DNA of 9,417 nt from the NCBI GenBank assembly GCA_031257135.1, contig JAIRPH010000087.1, positions 1 to 9,417 of the forward strand, written 5' to 3'. Source of the stretch: Spirochaetaceae bacterium. Its GTDB lineage: Bacteria; Spirochaetota; Spirochaetia; Treponematales; Breznakiellaceae. The position numbers and the translations under genes were made by a program. The notes beneath the pieces were generated by a model. It was not told the DNA's origin and searched no databases. It saw only the letters and a program-made list of their open reading frames with translations. Shown here piece by piece: positions 1-7,258 of the stretch (positions within the stretch are counted from its first letter, which is position 1; every line of letters begins with the position of its first letter).

Positions 1-120
1 CCGATGAAGCGGGGCTGTACCGGCGCGGACGTAATGCGCGCGATTTACTACATCGTCGAGCAGGAGTACGAAACCGGTCAGGCCGTTCCCGTTACCGGCG
101 GTCAGGTAATGCTTCACTAG
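1..120 (+). CDS. Short-chain dehydrogenase/reductase, C-terminal fragment (SrlD-like)
   Basis: This is the 3' end of a gene that enters from the left edge; 39 codons are readable before the TAG stop at 118-120. The peptide contains MKRGC near its start and ends TGQAVPVTGGQVMLH. A TGQ...V.GGQ ending is the usual close of classical NAD(P)-dependent short-chain dehydrogenases. The combination of KRGC with VTGGQVM resembles, from memory, the end of sorbitol-6-phosphate 2-dehydrogenase (SrlD), which interconverts sorbitol 6-phosphate and fructose 6-phosphate in the cytoplasm. The Rossmann fold and the catalytic Ser-Tyr-Lys lie outside the window, so family membership is fairly secure but substrate is not. 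It is the only plus-strand gene and converges on the transporter operon, so it is not co-transcribed with it. Confidence 0.72.
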   Translation, partial: PMKRGCTGADVMRAIYYIVEQEYETGQAVPVTGGQVMLH

Positions 121-126
121 CCCCCG

Positions 127-177
127 CCAGCGGGTTTTAAGCCAGCGAGTTTAAGCCCGCTGGTTCAAGCCCGGCGG
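127..177. repeat. Four related 8-mers at 14-15 bp spacing between convergent genes
   Basis: Four GC-rich 8-mers lie in a row: CCAGCGGG (127-134), CCAGCGAG (142-149), CCCGCTGG (156-163) and CCCGGCGG (170-177). The spacers are TTTTAAG, TTTAAG and TTCAAG. Unit 3 is the exact reverse complement of unit 1. Unit 2 differs from unit 1 by one base and unit 4 from unit 3 by two. RNA from either strand could pair unit 1 with unit 3 (8 bp, extendable through a G-U and two A-U pairs) or unit 2 with unit 3 (6 bp), but not both at once. No T-run follows on either strand, so it is not a textbook intrinsic terminator. Its position just after the plus-strand stop and past the operon end suits a transcript-end structure or a dispersed intergenic repeat. 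Confidence 0.6.
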
Positions 178-271
178 CGAAGTTTACCCGATCAAGCGGA
201 AATAGGTAGGTTCCAGCTTTACGGGAAAAAAGGACAAGCGCGCCGCTGAAATCTGCCCCGCCCTGCGCGTA

Positions 272-1114
272 TTACCCTTTCACCGCCGAGGCGACTAAGC
301 CGTTGATAATCCGTTCCTGAAGCGCAAGATACACCGTTACAATGGGCAGAAGCCCAATAATCACTCCTGCTGAAAGAAAGGCGTAATCGGTAGTAAACTC
401 GCTTTTGAAATAGTTCGCTAACGCGACCGTAAGCGTCCTCAGCGAGCGGGATGGAAGCATAATCATTGCCATAATATACTCATTCCATACGCCGATGAAC
501 GTGAGAATCAGAATCACCATAACTCCGTTCCGGCTTAGAGGAACAACAATCTTCGAGAACAGCGACCATGGGTTACAGCCGTCGATTATCGCCGCTTCTT
601 CTATTGACAACGGAATTGTCTGTATAAAAGCGGTCATCAGAAAAATGGAAAGCGCAAGCCTACCTGAAGTATAGAGAATGATAATACCTACTCTAGTACT
701 CAGAAGCCCCATATCGGCAATCAGCTTATACACCGTCCCCAAAGTGGTGCTTCCCGGAACAAACATAGCCGCCGCAAATGCAAGATGAATAAAACGCCCG
801 CCGCGAAATTTATATACCCCCAGCGTATATGAAGCCATCAGTACAATCAGCGAGGAAAATATCATCACTGAACCGGTGATAATAGCGGAATTCATCAAAC
901 CGGTCAAAATAGTTTTGCTCTTAAACAGCGATAGATACGCCTCAAAATTCAGTTGTTCTGGGAAGATACTGAACGCGCTGTATATCTGAGTATTGGTACG
1001 GAATGAATTCACTCCAGTCCAATATATCGGAAACAGGGAAATAAAAACCAAAAACGCAAGAAACAGCATCTTGGCGATTTGTCCGGCATAAAACAATGGA
1101 CTCTTTTGAATCAT
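272..1114 (-). CDS. Carbohydrate ABC transporter permease, MalG/UgpE type (second system)
   Basis: This 280-residue inner-membrane protein would form half of the membrane channel of a sugar importer. Hydrophobic segments lie near residues 13-36, 73-95, 107-126, 140-162, 195-218 and 247-265, giving the usual six helices. The cytoplasmic EAA loop that docks the ATPase is clear: EEAAIIDG at 172-179, followed by the conserved VP at 191-192. The C-terminus NGLVASAVKG matches the G-x-VKG ending common in MalG-type permeases. The ATG at 1114 is preceded by TAGGAGCGGTT, in which the ribosome binding site overlaps the TAG stop of the upstream permease, so the two are probably translationally coupled. 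It is the last gene of the operon; no strong terminator follows. The sugar carried cannot be read from the sequence. Confidence 0.93.
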   Translation of the reverse strand: MIQKSPLFYAGQIAKMLFLAFLVFISLFPIYWTGVNSFRTNTQIYSAFSIFPEQLNFEAYLSLFKSKTILTGLMNSAIITGSVMIFSSLIVLMASYTLGVYKFRGGRFIHLAFAAAMFVPGSTTLGTVYKLIADMGLLSTRVGIIILYTSGRLALSIFLMTAFIQTIPLSIEEAAIIDGCNPWSLFSKIVVPLSRNGVMVILILTFIGVWNEYIMAMIMLPSRSLRTLTVALANYFKSEFTTDYAFLSAGVIIGLLPIVTVYLALQERIINGLVASAVKG

Positions 1115-1122
1115 AACCGCTC

Positions 1123-2001
1123 CTACTCGGTAGAAAATCTGGTTGACACAGTTTTTCTCACTAACAGTGTCAACGCCAGAACGCAGAGAAAAATTACCAT
1201 CGCCACCGCGCCGCCGTAACCGTACTCGCTCCGGGTGAACAACGCCTTGTACATATACGTCGCGGGAACCTCGCTTACATGATTAGGTCCGCCGTAGGTT
1301 AAAATAAAAATATAATCGTAATTCTGGAAGGTTCCGTTTATTGATAAAGTTATACATACCGCCAGAGTCTTCCAGACGCCGGGCAAAGTAATATAGAAAA
1401 ATTCCTGAATAGAATTCGTTCCGTCCATTCTGCCTGCTTCGTAAAGCTCTTCAGGAACATCCTGCATTGCCGCAAAAAGGATAACAAAGAAATACCCTAT
1501 CGCCTGATAGATCGGTATCGCAATTACCGAGCCGAACGCGGTTTTCGGATCAGCAAGCCAGTAACGGGTAATGCTGTCCAGCCCGATACTTCTCAATACA
1601 ATATTAAAAAAGCCGATTTCCTTATCGTACATAATTGAAAACATCAAGCACATCGCGGCGGAAGACATAATATAGGGAATAAACACTATGGTACGAAAAA
1701 ACGCGATGCCCGGCATTTTACGGCGCAGGACATACGCAGTAACTAAAGCCAAACCCACTTTAAAAATCAGCGCGGCAATGACCCAGATAAAAACCCGCGC
1801 GAGAGACTGCTGAAAAACAGCATCCTTCATTATTTTTACATAGTTTCCGAATCCGATAAACTGATAAGTAACAAATCCATCCCAATTAGTAAAACTGAAA
1901 AAGATCGTCTTGAGAAAAGGATATACGAAAAAAAGCAGATACAATACAACAGCGGGAATTAAAAACAGCATAACTGTTCTGCGAAATTTTAGTCCTCCCA
2001 C
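1123..2001 (-). CDS. Carbohydrate ABC transporter permease, MalF/UgpA type (second system), GTG start
   Basis: This 292-residue integral membrane protein is the MalF-type partner of the next permease. From the GTG start, a first hydrophobic helix spans about 8-30 and ends in VYPF, typical of the family. The EAA loop reads ELYEAGRMDG at about 185-194, then ITLPG near 204-208. The familiar ILTYGGP motif follows at about 233-239. The third position of the EAA triplet is Gly rather than Ala, a tolerated variant. I chose the GTG at 2001-1999 because AGGAGG lies six bases upstream of it. A longer in-frame reading from a TTG at 2025 would translate through that ribosome binding site and half of a hairpin. 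It follows the second binding protein gene and overlaps the ribosome binding site of the final permease. Confidence 0.92.
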   Translation of the reverse strand: MGGLKFRRTVMLFLIPAVVLYLLFFVYPFLKTIFFSFTNWDGFVTYQFIGFGNYVKIMKDAVFQQSLARVFIWVIAALIFKVGLALVTAYVLRRKMPGIAFFRTIVFIPYIMSSAAMCLMFSIMYDKEIGFFNIVLRSIGLDSITRYWLADPKTAFGSVIAIPIYQAIGYFFVILFAAMQDVPEELYEAGRMDGTNSIQEFFYITLPGVWKTLAVCITLSINGTFQNYDYIFILTYGGPNHVSEVPATYMYKALFTRSEYGYGGAVAMVIFLCVLALTLLVRKTVSTRFSTE

Positions 2002-2007
2002 ATTTAT

Positions 2008-2013
2008 CCTCCT
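2008..2013 (-). promoter_or_regulatory. Ribosome binding site that fixes a GTG start
   Basis: AGGAGG on the minus strand is followed by ATAAAT and then GTG at 2001. An ATG overlapping that GTG (2003-2001) is out of frame and meets a stop after four codons, so GTG is the only start with good spacing for the MalF-type permease. Confidence 0.8.
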
Positions 2014-2022
2014 ATTATTATG

Positions 2023-2052
2023 CAACGAGGGACAGTATTCCTACCCTCGTTG
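2023..2052 (-). promoter_or_regulatory. Intercistronic hairpin between binding protein and permease genes
   Basis: CAACGAGGG (2023-2031) and CCCTCGTTG (2044-2052) form a perfect 9-bp inverted repeat with a 12-base loop. The stem can be lengthened at its base by G-U and A-U pairs. It starts eight bases after the stop of the second binding protein and ends ten bases before the AGGAGG of the permease. On the minus strand the 3' arm is followed by CATAATAATAGG, not a U-run, so an mRNA-stabilising or processing structure is more likely than a terminator. In known sugar transport operons, such as malE-malF of enteric bacteria, structures at this junction help keep the binding protein in excess; that role here is inference. 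Confidence 0.7.
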
Positions 2053-2060
2053 TATAGTTA

Positions 2061-3353
2061 TCAGTTTTGCTTGCCGTAGAGGTTGTCATCAAGTCTCCGG
2101 GCAAGCTCTTGAGGACTGGAAAATTCTCCAAAGTAAACCCCATTGATGGTCAGCCGGAAATCGTCCGCTATATTCGAGGCGGTGGCGGAAAGCATCCACT
2201 TGTAAGATTCCGCGGCGTATGCGAGATTCATCGCCTGAGTCTGGAGGGCGTGAACTTTGGCGGGATTTATCGCGATGCCAAGATGCGGAACAATAACTCG
2301 ATCATCCTCGGCATAACGTATCGCAGTTTCCCTAGAAGTGAGTTTATGGATCAATTCGATGATGATCGGTTTTTTCACCGGATCGTTAAAAGCCTTTGCG
2401 GAAGCGTAAACCAGATTAGTAAGGTCCAATTCATTGAAGGCTCCCTTGAGCTTTGAAGCCGGGGTTAGGGGAAAGTTCAGGGCAACAAAATTATCCATAA
2501 CAGCAAATGGAATATTAGTCCACACTTGACCGGCGTTTTGAATGATCATTCCCGCTCTGCCCGTGTTGAGGTACTTAGTAATGACCGTGGTTGCATCAAG
2601 AACGCTGGAATCATCTGGAGCGTAGCCTTTTTTGGCAACTTGCATAAAATAACTCAACGCTTCAATAACATCGCTCTGTTGCCAAGATTCTTTTCCGGTC
2701 ATCAGGCTAATACCTCTGGCATTACCAAGGGTACCTTCAATGACGGCGTTGAAAAGCCGAGAAGCGTCGTCAAGCCCTTCGGCGGTATCGGTAGCCCACA
2801 CAATGTACCCTTTAGCGGCGAGCTGTTCGCAGGCGTTAACCAGCTTATTCCAGTCAGTAGGAAGCTCAATACCTTCTTTAGCGAATATCGTTTTATTTAC
2901 CAAGAAACAAGTGTAGTAGTTCTGTCGCGGAATACCCGCTATCATGCCGTTGGGCATAGAGCCGGTTTTCCATGCGTAATCCGGGAACATACCGTTGTAA
3001 AAATCAGAGTTCTTCAACTCTCCCAGATCAGCGATAGCCCCGATAGAAACGTATTTGTCAAAATCCCACTTTTTTTCAGGACGCCAGTAGGTAAATACAT
3101 CGGGACAATTATTCGCCTGAATATCAGTATTGATCTTGGTAATCAGATCATTACCCGGGGACTCCTCAACTTCAAGATTCACATTGGGATGTTCCTTTCT
3201 GAACTCCGCAAGAACCTGATCCAATACCGATCCCTCTTTGAACGTCTGGGTGGCAAACCGGATAGTAACGTTCCCTGAATCTCTTTTGCCTCCGGCGTAT
3301 AGCCCTAAGCCCGCAAGCAAAACCGTCAGAACTGTACAAAACAGTCTTTTCAT
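2061..3353 (-). CDS. Extracellular carbohydrate-binding protein of an ABC importer (second system)
   Basis: This 430-residue exported protein belongs to the family 1 sugar-binding proteins (SBP_bac_1 group) and should capture a mono- or oligosaccharide outside the membrane for the two permeases that follow. The signal peptide MKRLFCTVLTVLLAGLGLYA has a charged start and a hydrophobic core, with likely cleavage after residue 20 before GGKRDS. There is no lipobox cysteine at the cleavage site; the only early Cys is residue 6. The mature protein opens with IRFATQ, then EFRKEHPNVNLEVEESPGND, the usual first lobe, and later CPDVFTYW and GIPRQNYYTCFLVNK. I chose the ATG at 3353, which has GGAGGAG just upstream. 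The longer reading from a TTG at 3365 would translate the ribosome binding site itself. The preceding hydrolase-like gene ends 24 bases upstream. Ligand unknown. Confidence 0.93.
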   Translation of the reverse strand: MKRLFCTVLTVLLAGLGLYAGGKRDSGNVTIRFATQTFKEGSVLDQVLAEFRKEHPNVNLEVEESPGNDLITKINTDIQANNCPDVFTYWRPEKKWDFDKYVSIGAIADLGELKNSDFYNGMFPDYAWKTGSMPNGMIAGIPRQNYYTCFLVNKTIFAKEGIELPTDWNKLVNACEQLAAKGYIVWATDTAEGLDDASRLFNAVIEGTLGNARGISLMTGKESWQQSDVIEALSYFMQVAKKGYAPDDSSVLDATTVITKYLNTGRAGMIIQNAGQVWTNIPFAVMDNFVALNFPLTPASKLKGAFNELDLTNLVYASAKAFNDPVKKPIIIELIHKLTSRETAIRYAEDDRVIVPHLGIAINPAKVHALQTQAMNLAYAAESYKWMLSATASNIADDFRLTINGVYFGEFSSPQELARRLDDNLYGKQN

Positions 3354-3356
3354 AAT

Positions 3357-3363
3357 CTCCTCC
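3357..3363 (-). promoter_or_regulatory. Ribosome binding site that fixes the start of the second binding protein
   Basis: GGAGGAG is followed by ATT and the ATG at 3353. It excludes the in-frame TTG at 3365, which would lie upstream of the site and encode it as Glu-Glu. Confidence 0.8.
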
Positions 3364-3377
3364 AAAAATAATATACA

Positions 3378-5531
3378 TCAGCCAAGGGCTGACTTTTCCA
3401 ATAGAATCTCAACGCTGGCAAATTCATGAAGCGCCGGAGTTGAAATCAGTACATCGGTTCCATCTTGAGAAACTCGGAGGTCTCTGCCCCACAGCGTCTT
3501 CGCGTTTTTCAGCAGGCGTCCCTGTAGCGGAATCCGCAGTTCCGCCGGCGCTGATACTAATTCCTTCAAAGGCCGCTGAGAAACGCCGGTAGTATTGATC
3601 AGCGCAACGATATAATGCTCCCTATTGTTCTGATCGGCGATAACATTGATCTGAACACTTCTCGGCGCGGAGGCGTTAAGAACATAATCGCCGCCGGTAA
3701 CATAGTCCAGCGCGTTTTTATATACCTCGGTATAGTCGTCATGGCCATTTAAAAAAGACAGCGATTCTATTGCATTTGCAAAATAGACTGTCTTTCCTTT
3801 TCCGTAGCGTCCGCTCACAATGGTCGGATAATCGGTTTTCATGTCAGGTATCCATGCGTACTCCGGCGGCTGATTAGGAATAGTGGGAATGTGAGTTGCG
3901 GCAATTCGATAGTCTTTGTTTCCCAGCGTTACCAGCATAGTGGAACCACCGTTAATCAGAATATCAGTGTCCCCTACATCTTTGAGTATCGGGTTTTCCT
4001 TATCCCGAATGAGCTGATAGGTATCATCAGCGGTATCAAGGAGAATACCGGTGTAATGTACTCCTAGTACATCCGCAAGTCCAAAATCCCCGCGGGCATT
4101 GCCTTTTTCGTCAAAAAGAGACGTTTTCCGAGAAGCGATAAGCCCGCCGCCGTTCCGCGCATAGTCTCGGATTATGTCCAAATGCCGGTCGGAAATGTAC
4201 GCGGTATTGGGAAGTAGCAATGCTTTCACTCCCTCCAGCCGCGCAGGGGACAGTTCGGAATCAGGAATGAAACCGTACTGAATATGGTGTTCCAGCAAAA
4301 CCCGTTCAATACCTCGGATATACACTCCGTAGTCATCCTGTTTCTCATCTGTTTTTAAGAGATGATCTCTGGTAGCGTTAGAATAGTAAATCGCTACGTC
4401 CATAACCGGCGCCGTATTTGAGATGAGTTCGGAATTATCAGCGAGATAGGTATAGATATCCTGTTCGCTATACGCCGCCCGGCGATCATGGGCGCGTCCG
4501 GGGTGCTGTCCGTTGAAGTAACAGTTCCATATTCCGCCTCCGACGCTGGCAATCTGCCACATCCACAAGCGATGATCCACAATCGGGTCTTTGACATAAC
4601 GCCAGCGGGTTCCGTTGCCGCCGGTTACGATCACCGGCTGTTTTTGGGGAGCCAAAGCCCGGGAAAACCGAATGGTAGTAGCGGAGTTATTGATAATATC
4701 CCACGTCCGGGAATCGGCGGTGTGGTTCTTGTTGAGGAACGCGCAACTTACGATAAAATCGAAACTCTTTTTTGCGTTGTGATGATCAATGCCGGTATTA
4801 CGCGTAAATTGATCGCTGTAAAGATCAAAAATTTCCGCGCAAAAGGCTTTCTGTTCCCCGTATTTTTTGACCGCTTTCCGCATCCGCTCGATGTGCATAT
4901 CCGCGTGTTTTGCTTTCCATGTCCGGTATTCACTGAACGCCGGCGTATCTAATGCCGAAAGATCGTTAGAACCTCCGGGCAGGCGGGGAATTTCCTTTCC
5001 TGTTTCGGCGCGATAAGCGTCGCGGCAGTTTTTGCAGTAACAGGGGGCGTTATCAAAACCCAGAGAATTTTCCCAGATGCCGTCAATGTCGTAATGACAC
5101 AAAAGATAGTCAATCAACGCCTCGGCATGATCTCCGGTATATCGGGAATTATAACAGGGTTTGTATATGTTCGCCCCTTTGAATGGGCCAATCCGGGGAT
5201 TACCGTCCTGATCCAAAGCAACCCAGTCAGGATGCAGGTTGTACCGCCGAAGCTCAGGTCCGCGGAAATCGACTCTGGCGATAACATACATACCCGCTTT
5301 ATGTATCACATCGCAAATCCGCGGCAGAATTTCTTCTTTGTAAAAGCGGTTCCTGTTTGCCATTTCGTTAGGATAGTCAAAAAAGTCGATAACTCCTCCG
5401 GCATTGACTACCAGTACGTTGGCGTTGACACGTTTCATATAATCCGCTACGCTTGAAGCGTCGTAATCAATGATGTCAATCTCGCGCAACACAGTCTGCA
5501 AAAAACGCAGATTTTTTTGATACCAGTACAT
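3378..5531 (-). CDS. Putative cytoplasmic glycoside hydrolase, GH42-like layout (GHL6-type barrel plus trimerisation-like domain)
   Basis: This 717-residue protein has no signal peptide and should act in the cytoplasm on imported glycosides. Residues about 15-345 look like a TIM barrel: VLVVNAGG at 39-46, then MYVIARVDFRGPE at 81-93. Next come IDGIWEN at 149-155 and the cysteine cluster CYCKNC (Cys164, Cys166, Cys169), which recalls the metal-binding cysteines of GH42 beta-galactosidases and the hypothetical GHL6 family. Asp150 and Glu154, and Glu233 in CAEIFD, are candidate active-site acids, but I cannot assign acid/base and nucleophile. Residues about 375-610 resemble the GH42 middle (trimerisation) domain, including the stretch LEGVKALLLPNTAYIS at 432-447 and GGGLIAS at 461-467. 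Residues 620-712 look like a final beta domain. The ATG at 5531 follows AAGGAG formed by the last two reductase codons. Substrate and activity are unknown. Confidence 0.78.
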   Translation of the reverse strand: MYWYQKNLRFLQTVLREIDIIDYDASSVADYMKRVNANVLVVNAGGVIDFFDYPNEMANRNRFYKEEILPRICDVIHKAGMYVIARVDFRGPELRRYNLHPDWVALDQDGNPRIGPFKGANIYKPCYNSRYTGDHAEALIDYLLCHYDIDGIWENSLGFDNAPCYCKNCRDAYRAETGKEIPRLPGGSNDLSALDTPAFSEYRTWKAKHADMHIERMRKAVKKYGEQKAFCAEIFDLYSDQFTRNTGIDHHNAKKSFDFIVSCAFLNKNHTADSRTWDIINNSATTIRFSRALAPQKQPVIVTGGNGTRWRYVKDPIVDHRLWMWQIASVGGGIWNCYFNGQHPGRAHDRRAAYSEQDIYTYLADNSELISNTAPVMDVAIYYSNATRDHLLKTDEKQDDYGVYIRGIERVLLEHHIQYGFIPDSELSPARLEGVKALLLPNTAYISDRHLDIIRDYARNGGGLIASRKTSLFDEKGNARGDFGLADVLGVHYTGILLDTADDTYQLIRDKENPILKDVGDTDILINGGSTMLVTLGNKDYRIAATHIPTIPNQPPEYAWIPDMKTDYPTIVSGRYGKGKTVYFANAIESLSFLNGHDDYTEVYKNALDYVTGGDYVLNASAPRSVQINVIADQNNREHYIVALINTTGVSQRPLKELVSAPAELRIPLQGRLLKNAKTLWGRDLRVSQDGTDVLISTPALHEFASVEILLEKSALG

Positions 5532-5533
5532 GA

Positions 5534-6400
5534 TTACTCCTTAACATACCTGCCGTGAACGTCATCAAGACTGATCCGTCCGGCATGATCATTAACGATT
5601 GCAACATTCTGCCGTACCCGGTCGGCGGTACGCATTCCTACCAACGCTACATCTACCAGAGGATTGGAAAGTACAAACTGAATGAGCGCTTGCGTATAAT
5701 CAAAGGCATCATCCGGTCTGATCATCTTCATCCAACGCTGGAACGTCCCTGAAGTAGGGGCCCGCATAGTAACAATACCGAGTTTGCATTTTTCCGCTTC
5801 AAAGAGACTGCCGAAGGGTCTGCTCGGCTCGTAACCGTGCTGAAACAGAATATTATAACACATCTGCACAGCGTCAAAGCGTCCCGAATTCATCAGGTCA
5901 AAAAGCCCGCGATTATTGTCCTCGCTGGTAAAACCGATAAACCTGACTACGCCGGCTTTTTTCAGCTCTACCATGCCTTCTACCATGCCTTTCGATCCGA
6001 GTAGCTGACGCACCTCTTCATCAGAATAACTGTTTCCGTGAATCTGAATCAGATCAAGGTAATCCCGGCGCAGACGTTTCAGGCTTGTTTCTACAGACCG
6101 CATAACGCCGTTGTAATCGGTAGGCGGGCATTTGGTAGCCAAGAAAAATTTTTTAGGGTCAACGCTACCGAGTACCTCGCCGAACATGGATTCGGACATA
6201 CCGTCTCCGTAACCGGGAGCCGTGTCAAAATAGGTAATCCCCAACTCCAACGCGGTTTCCAACGCGTGATAGACCGACTTTTTAGAGTCATCCTGTGACG
6301 GATCGTAGGCGTGAAGATAGTTTTTAAGTCCTGCTACTGCGCCGCCAAAACCAAGACGGCTTACTTTCACGCCGGTCTTGCCGAATTCAACATACTCCAT
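5534..6400 (-). CDS. Aldo/keto reductase
   Basis: This 288-residue cytoplasmic oxidoreductase should interconvert an aldehyde or ketone sugar and its alcohol, or oxidise an aldose, using NAD(P)(H). The catalytic tetrad is complete: Asp59 and Tyr64 in FDTAPGYG, Lys90 in LATKCP and His121 in DLIQIHGNS. The N-terminus VEFGKTGVKVSRLGFGG and the late VALVGMRTADRVRQN, which contributes to cofactor binding in the family, are both typical. Length is within the usual range. The ATG at 6400 has AGGAGCGGTT upstream, and this site overlaps the stop of the MalG-type permease. The gene ends two bases before the hydrolase-like start. Its tight place between transporter and hydrolase genes suggests it handles a sugar derived from the imported glycoside, but the substrate is not visible from sequence. 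Confidence 0.93.
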   Translation of the reverse strand: MEYVEFGKTGVKVSRLGFGGAVAGLKNYLHAYDPSQDDSKKSVYHALETALELGITYFDTAPGYGDGMSESMFGEVLGSVDPKKFFLATKCPPTDYNGVMRSVETSLKRLRRDYLDLIQIHGNSYSDEEVRQLLGSKGMVEGMVELKKAGVVRFIGFTSEDNNRGLFDLMNSGRFDAVQMCYNILFQHGYEPSRPFGSLFEAEKCKLGIVTMRAPTSGTFQRWMKMIRPDDAFDYTQALIQFVLSNPLVDVALVGMRTADRVRQNVAIVNDHAGRISLDDVHGRYVKE

Positions 6401-6409
6401 AACCGCTCC

Positions 6410-7243
6410 TTATCCTTTAACCGCGCCTAAAGTCAGTCCGCCGATAAAGTATTTCTGCGCCGCAAGACAGAATATCAAAATAGGAATACTAACGATCGTC
6501 CCCGCGGCGGAAATCATATCCCAGCTTAAATCAGCTTGAGACATCAAAAATTTGATTCCCGGTGGAAGAGTAATAACATGACGGCGAGTTAAAATAATCG
6601 ACATCATAAATTCGTTCCATGCGCCGGTAAAAGAAAGAATACCAAGAGCCGCCAGCGAAGGCGTTGACATAGGAATAACTATGCTTATAAACGCGCGAAA
6701 CGGCCCGCACCCATCAATAAAAGCGGATTCTTCTATCTCTTTGGGAAGAGTGTAAAAAAATCCCCACATCATCCATACCACCATAGAAATAGCGCCGGTT
6801 ATATACAGAGATATAAGTCCGCGGTAGGTATCAATGAGATGCAATGCGTTAAACATAAGAAATACCGGCGCTAACGTTGCAATAGTAGGAAGCATCCTTA
6901 AAAACAGGAAAATCATCGGCATCGATCTTGCGCCCGGAAGAGGATAGCGGGAAATCCCGTAAGCCGCCATTGAACCAAAGAACAGCGCAAATACTGTCGT
7001 AACTATTGAGATAAAAGCGCTGTTCATAAAACGCAACGCGTAGTTCTGCCGGGTAAACACTCGGATAAACGCCGAAAGCGTCGGCTTGAAGATAAGAACT
7101 GGCGGCGTTTGATAGACATACACTGTTTGCAGTAATGACGAGCGAACCATCCAGAAAATAGGAAATACAATAATAAAGACAATGATAATACCAACAACCG
7201 AAGTGGAAACATCAAAAATTCTTTTTTTGACGGTAAGCTTCAT
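6410..7243 (-). CDS. Carbohydrate ABC transporter permease, MalG/UgpE type (first system)
   Basis: This 277-residue inner-membrane protein pairs with the MalF-type permease just upstream. Hydrophobic segments appear near residues 13-35, 74-96, 108-132, 142-164, 193-216 and 244-263. The ATPase-docking loop reads EESAFIDG at 171-178 with the conserved IP at 190-191; Ser replaces the first Ala of the EAA triplet. FTGAWNEF at 205-212 and the C-terminus FIGGLTLGAVKG are hallmark MalG-type sequences. The ATG at 7243 lies downstream of AAAGGAGG, about 15 bases after the upstream stop. It is clearly distinct from the second MalG-type permease at the operon end, with low similarity outside the family motifs, so the two systems are not a recent duplication. 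Confidence 0.93.
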   Translation of the reverse strand: MKLTVKKRIFDVSTSVVGIIIVFIIVFPIFWMVRSSLLQTVYVYQTPPVLIFKPTLSAFIRVFTRQNYALRFMNSAFISIVTTVFALFFGSMAAYGISRYPLPGARSMPMIFLFLRMLPTIATLAPVFLMFNALHLIDTYRGLISLYITGAISMVVWMMWGFFYTLPKEIEESAFIDGCGPFRAFISIVIPMSTPSLAALGILSFTGAWNEFMMSIILTRRHVITLPPGIKFLMSQADLSWDMISAAGTIVSIPILIFCLAAQKYFIGGLTLGAVKG

Positions 7244-7258
7244 AATTTCCTCCTTTCT

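Noticed and set aside
226..247. Possible intrinsic terminator for the operon: short AGCG/CGCT stem followed by a T-run on the minus strand
   Set aside because: The stem is only four base pairs and lies six bases from the T-run, too weak to call without transcript data.
1910..2146. A 78-codon plus-strand open frame spanning the hairpin at 2023-2052
   Set aside because: It overlaps two real genes on the other strand and its translation is low-complexity and unlike any family I know.
2526..3278. A 250-codon open frame on the plus strand opposite the second binding protein gene
   Set aside because: It is fully antisense to a clear family member, has no family-like motifs or plausible ribosome binding site, and its composition looks like a codon shadow.
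3354..3377. Possible internal promoter ahead of the second binding protein (A+T-rich gap)
   Set aside because: The gap is only 24 bases and I see no convincing pair of promoter hexamers; the A+T-rich bases are explained by the ribosome binding site leader.
4488..4952. A 154-codon plus-strand open frame inside the hydrolase-like gene
   Set aside because: It lies antisense to the well-supported barrel-coding region and its translation shows no recognisable domain or signal.
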